DNA of 6,765 bases, taken from the NCBI GenBank assembly GCA_003543035.1, contig DPJL01000265.1:10778-17542 (forward strand), given 5' to 3'. Made by a program: the position numbers and the translations under genes. Below are positions 5,885-6,765 of this stretch, one piece after another. Position 1 is the first letter of the stretch. Each line of letters starts with the position of its first letter. The notes beneath the pieces are model-generated. The model was not told the DNA's origin, did no database searches, and was given only the letters and a program-made list of their open reading frames with translations. This DNA is from Micromonosporaceae bacterium. Its GTDB lineage: Bacteria; Actinomycetota; Actinomycetes; Mycobacteriales; Micromonosporaceae.

Positions 5885-6765
5885 ATGAAAATCGCTGTGG
5901 TAGGTGGAGGCTCCACCTACACCCCCGAGCTGATCGACGGATTCAAGCGCTTCAGCCACCTGTCCGAGGTGGTGCTCATCGATCCTTCCGAGGAGCGGCT
6001 GAACACCGTCGGGCCGTTCGCGAAGCGTCTGCTGCCTCAGGTCAGTTGGACCACCGACCTCGACGCCGGACTGGAAGGTGCCAGTGTCGTCGTCATCCAG
6101 CTCAGGGTGGGCGGGCAGAACGCCCGGATCAGCGATGAGACCTTCCCGTTGGAATGCGGCTGCATCGGTCAGGAGACGACCGGCGCGGGTGGCTTCGCCA
6201 AGGCGCTGCGAACAGTGCCCGTGGTCCTGGACGTGGCCGCCCGCGCGGCAAAACGAGCACCCGGCGCGTGGATCGTCAACTTCACCAACCCGGTCGGCAT
6301 CGTGACCCGGGCTCTGCTCGACGCCGGGCACAAGGCGGCTGGGCTCTGCAACGTGGCGATCGGTTTCCAGCGCCGCTTCGCCTCGCTGCTCGGCGTCGCC
6401 CCGGAGGAGGTCACCCTCGACCACGTTGGCCTCAACCACCTCACGTGGGAACGGGCCGCATACGTCAACGGCGTCGACCGCCTACCCGAGTTGCTCACGG
6501 ACGCGGCGGAGCAGGTGCAGCTCCCGCTGGAGCTGTTGCAGCGCATCGGTGGCGTGCCGTCCTACTATCTCCGCTATTTCTACGCCCACGACAACGTTGT
6601 CGCGGCGTCGCTCAAAGAGGAGACCCGCGGCGAAAAGGTTGCCGCGATTGAAGCGCAGCTGCTCGACATGTACCGGGATCCGAGCCTGGTGTCCAAACCA
6701 GACTTACTCGGTCAGCGTGGCGGCGCCTTCTACTCCGAAGCGGCTGTCGGCCTGATCTCGTCTCT
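5885..6765 (+). CDS. Family GH4 glycosidase, LicH/6-phospho-beta-glucosidase-like (cut by the right edge)
   Basis: Cytoplasmic NAD+- and divalent-metal-dependent glycosidase that cleaves by transient oxidation and elimination rather than direct hydrolysis. The first 293 residues are visible, of perhaps 420-450. The N-terminal dinucleotide fold begins KIAVVGGGSTYTPELIDG (2-19), with an acidic residue after the second strand (LIDP, D33). IGQETTGAGGFAKALRT (94-110) and NFTNPVGIVTRALL (132-145) are hallmarks of the beta-glucoside branch of GH4. Metal ligands expected from the family are Cys155 (GLCNV) and His185 (GLNHL). A Tyr in SYYLRYFY (226-233) may be the catalytic base. The ATG has AAGGG 6 nt upstream and follows the permease stop by 2 nt, so it is the next operon gene. 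The preference for phosphorylated or free sugar, and for glucoside or glucosaminide, cannot be decided here. Codon 274 is TTA (6704-6706). Confidence 0.92.
   Translation, partial: MKIAVVGGGSTYTPELIDGFKRFSHLSEVVLIDPSEERLNTVGPFAKRLLPQVSWTTDLDAGLEGASVVVIQLRVGGQNARISDETFPLECGCIGQETTGAGGFAKALRTVPVVLDVAARAAKRAPGAWIVNFTNPVGIVTRALLDAGHKAAGLCNVAIGFQRRFASLLGVAPEEVTLDHVGLNHLTWERAAYVNGVDRLPELLTDAAEQVQLPLELLQRIGGVPSYYLRYFYAHDNVVAASLKEETRGEKVAAIEAQLLDMYRDPSLVSKPDLLGQRGGAFYSEAAVGLISS

Noticed and set aside
1..6765. Search for CRISPR arrays, tRNA or rRNA genes, insertion sequences and long direct repeats
   Set aside because: Coding genes fill almost the whole window and I found no repeat array, transposase motif, cloverleaf or terminal inverted repeats by eye.

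Overview
The window looks like chromosomal DNA of a GC-rich actinobacterium (Actinomycetota). The protein sequences (FtsE and RF2 resembling the mycobacterial and streptomycete forms as I remember them), the G/C-ending codons, the GTG starts and the apparent leaderless promoters all point that way. I cannot fix the genus. Two blocks lie back to back, sharing a 98-bp divergent promoter region (1452-1549).

Left block, minus strand, housekeeping: the start of ftsE (1-269, cut by the window edge) and, upstream of it, prfB for peptide chain release factor 2 (339-1451). The prfB-ftsE order is common in actinobacteria, where ftsX and smpB usually follow. Both genes begin with GTG, lack a clear Shine-Dalgarno sequence and have a TAGNCT -10 hexamer 6-7 nt before the start, so both may be leaderless. 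A stem-loop abuts the prfB stop codon.

Right block, plus strand, a sugar-uptake operon: a ROK-family regulator (1550-2728), a lipoprotein substrate-binding protein (2794-4101), two CUT1-type permeases (4105-5061 and 5058-5882, overlapping by ATGA) and a family GH4 glycosidase cut by the right edge (5885-6765). The binding protein captures an oligosaccharide at the membrane, the permeases carry it in, and the GH4 enzyme cleaves it (as a phosphorylated or free sugar). The ROK protein presumably senses the sugar or a derivative. No ATPase gene is present, so a shared MsiK/UgpC-type ATPase encoded elsewhere is likely. The order ROK, binding protein, permease, permease, GH4 recalls, from memory, the Streptomyces csnR-K operon for chitosan oligosaccharide/glucosamine uptake, which also has a sugar kinase. 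A kinase just beyond the right edge would fit, but the substrate cannot be read from this sequence.

I see no RNA gene, mobile element, CRISPR array or new kind of system. The least routine signals are a perfect 11-bp hairpin inside the first codons of the first permease gene, just after the binding-protein gene; the GH4/ABC pairing without a PTS; and a ROK regulator lacking the family's zinc cysteines. Intergenic gaps are all under 100 bp.
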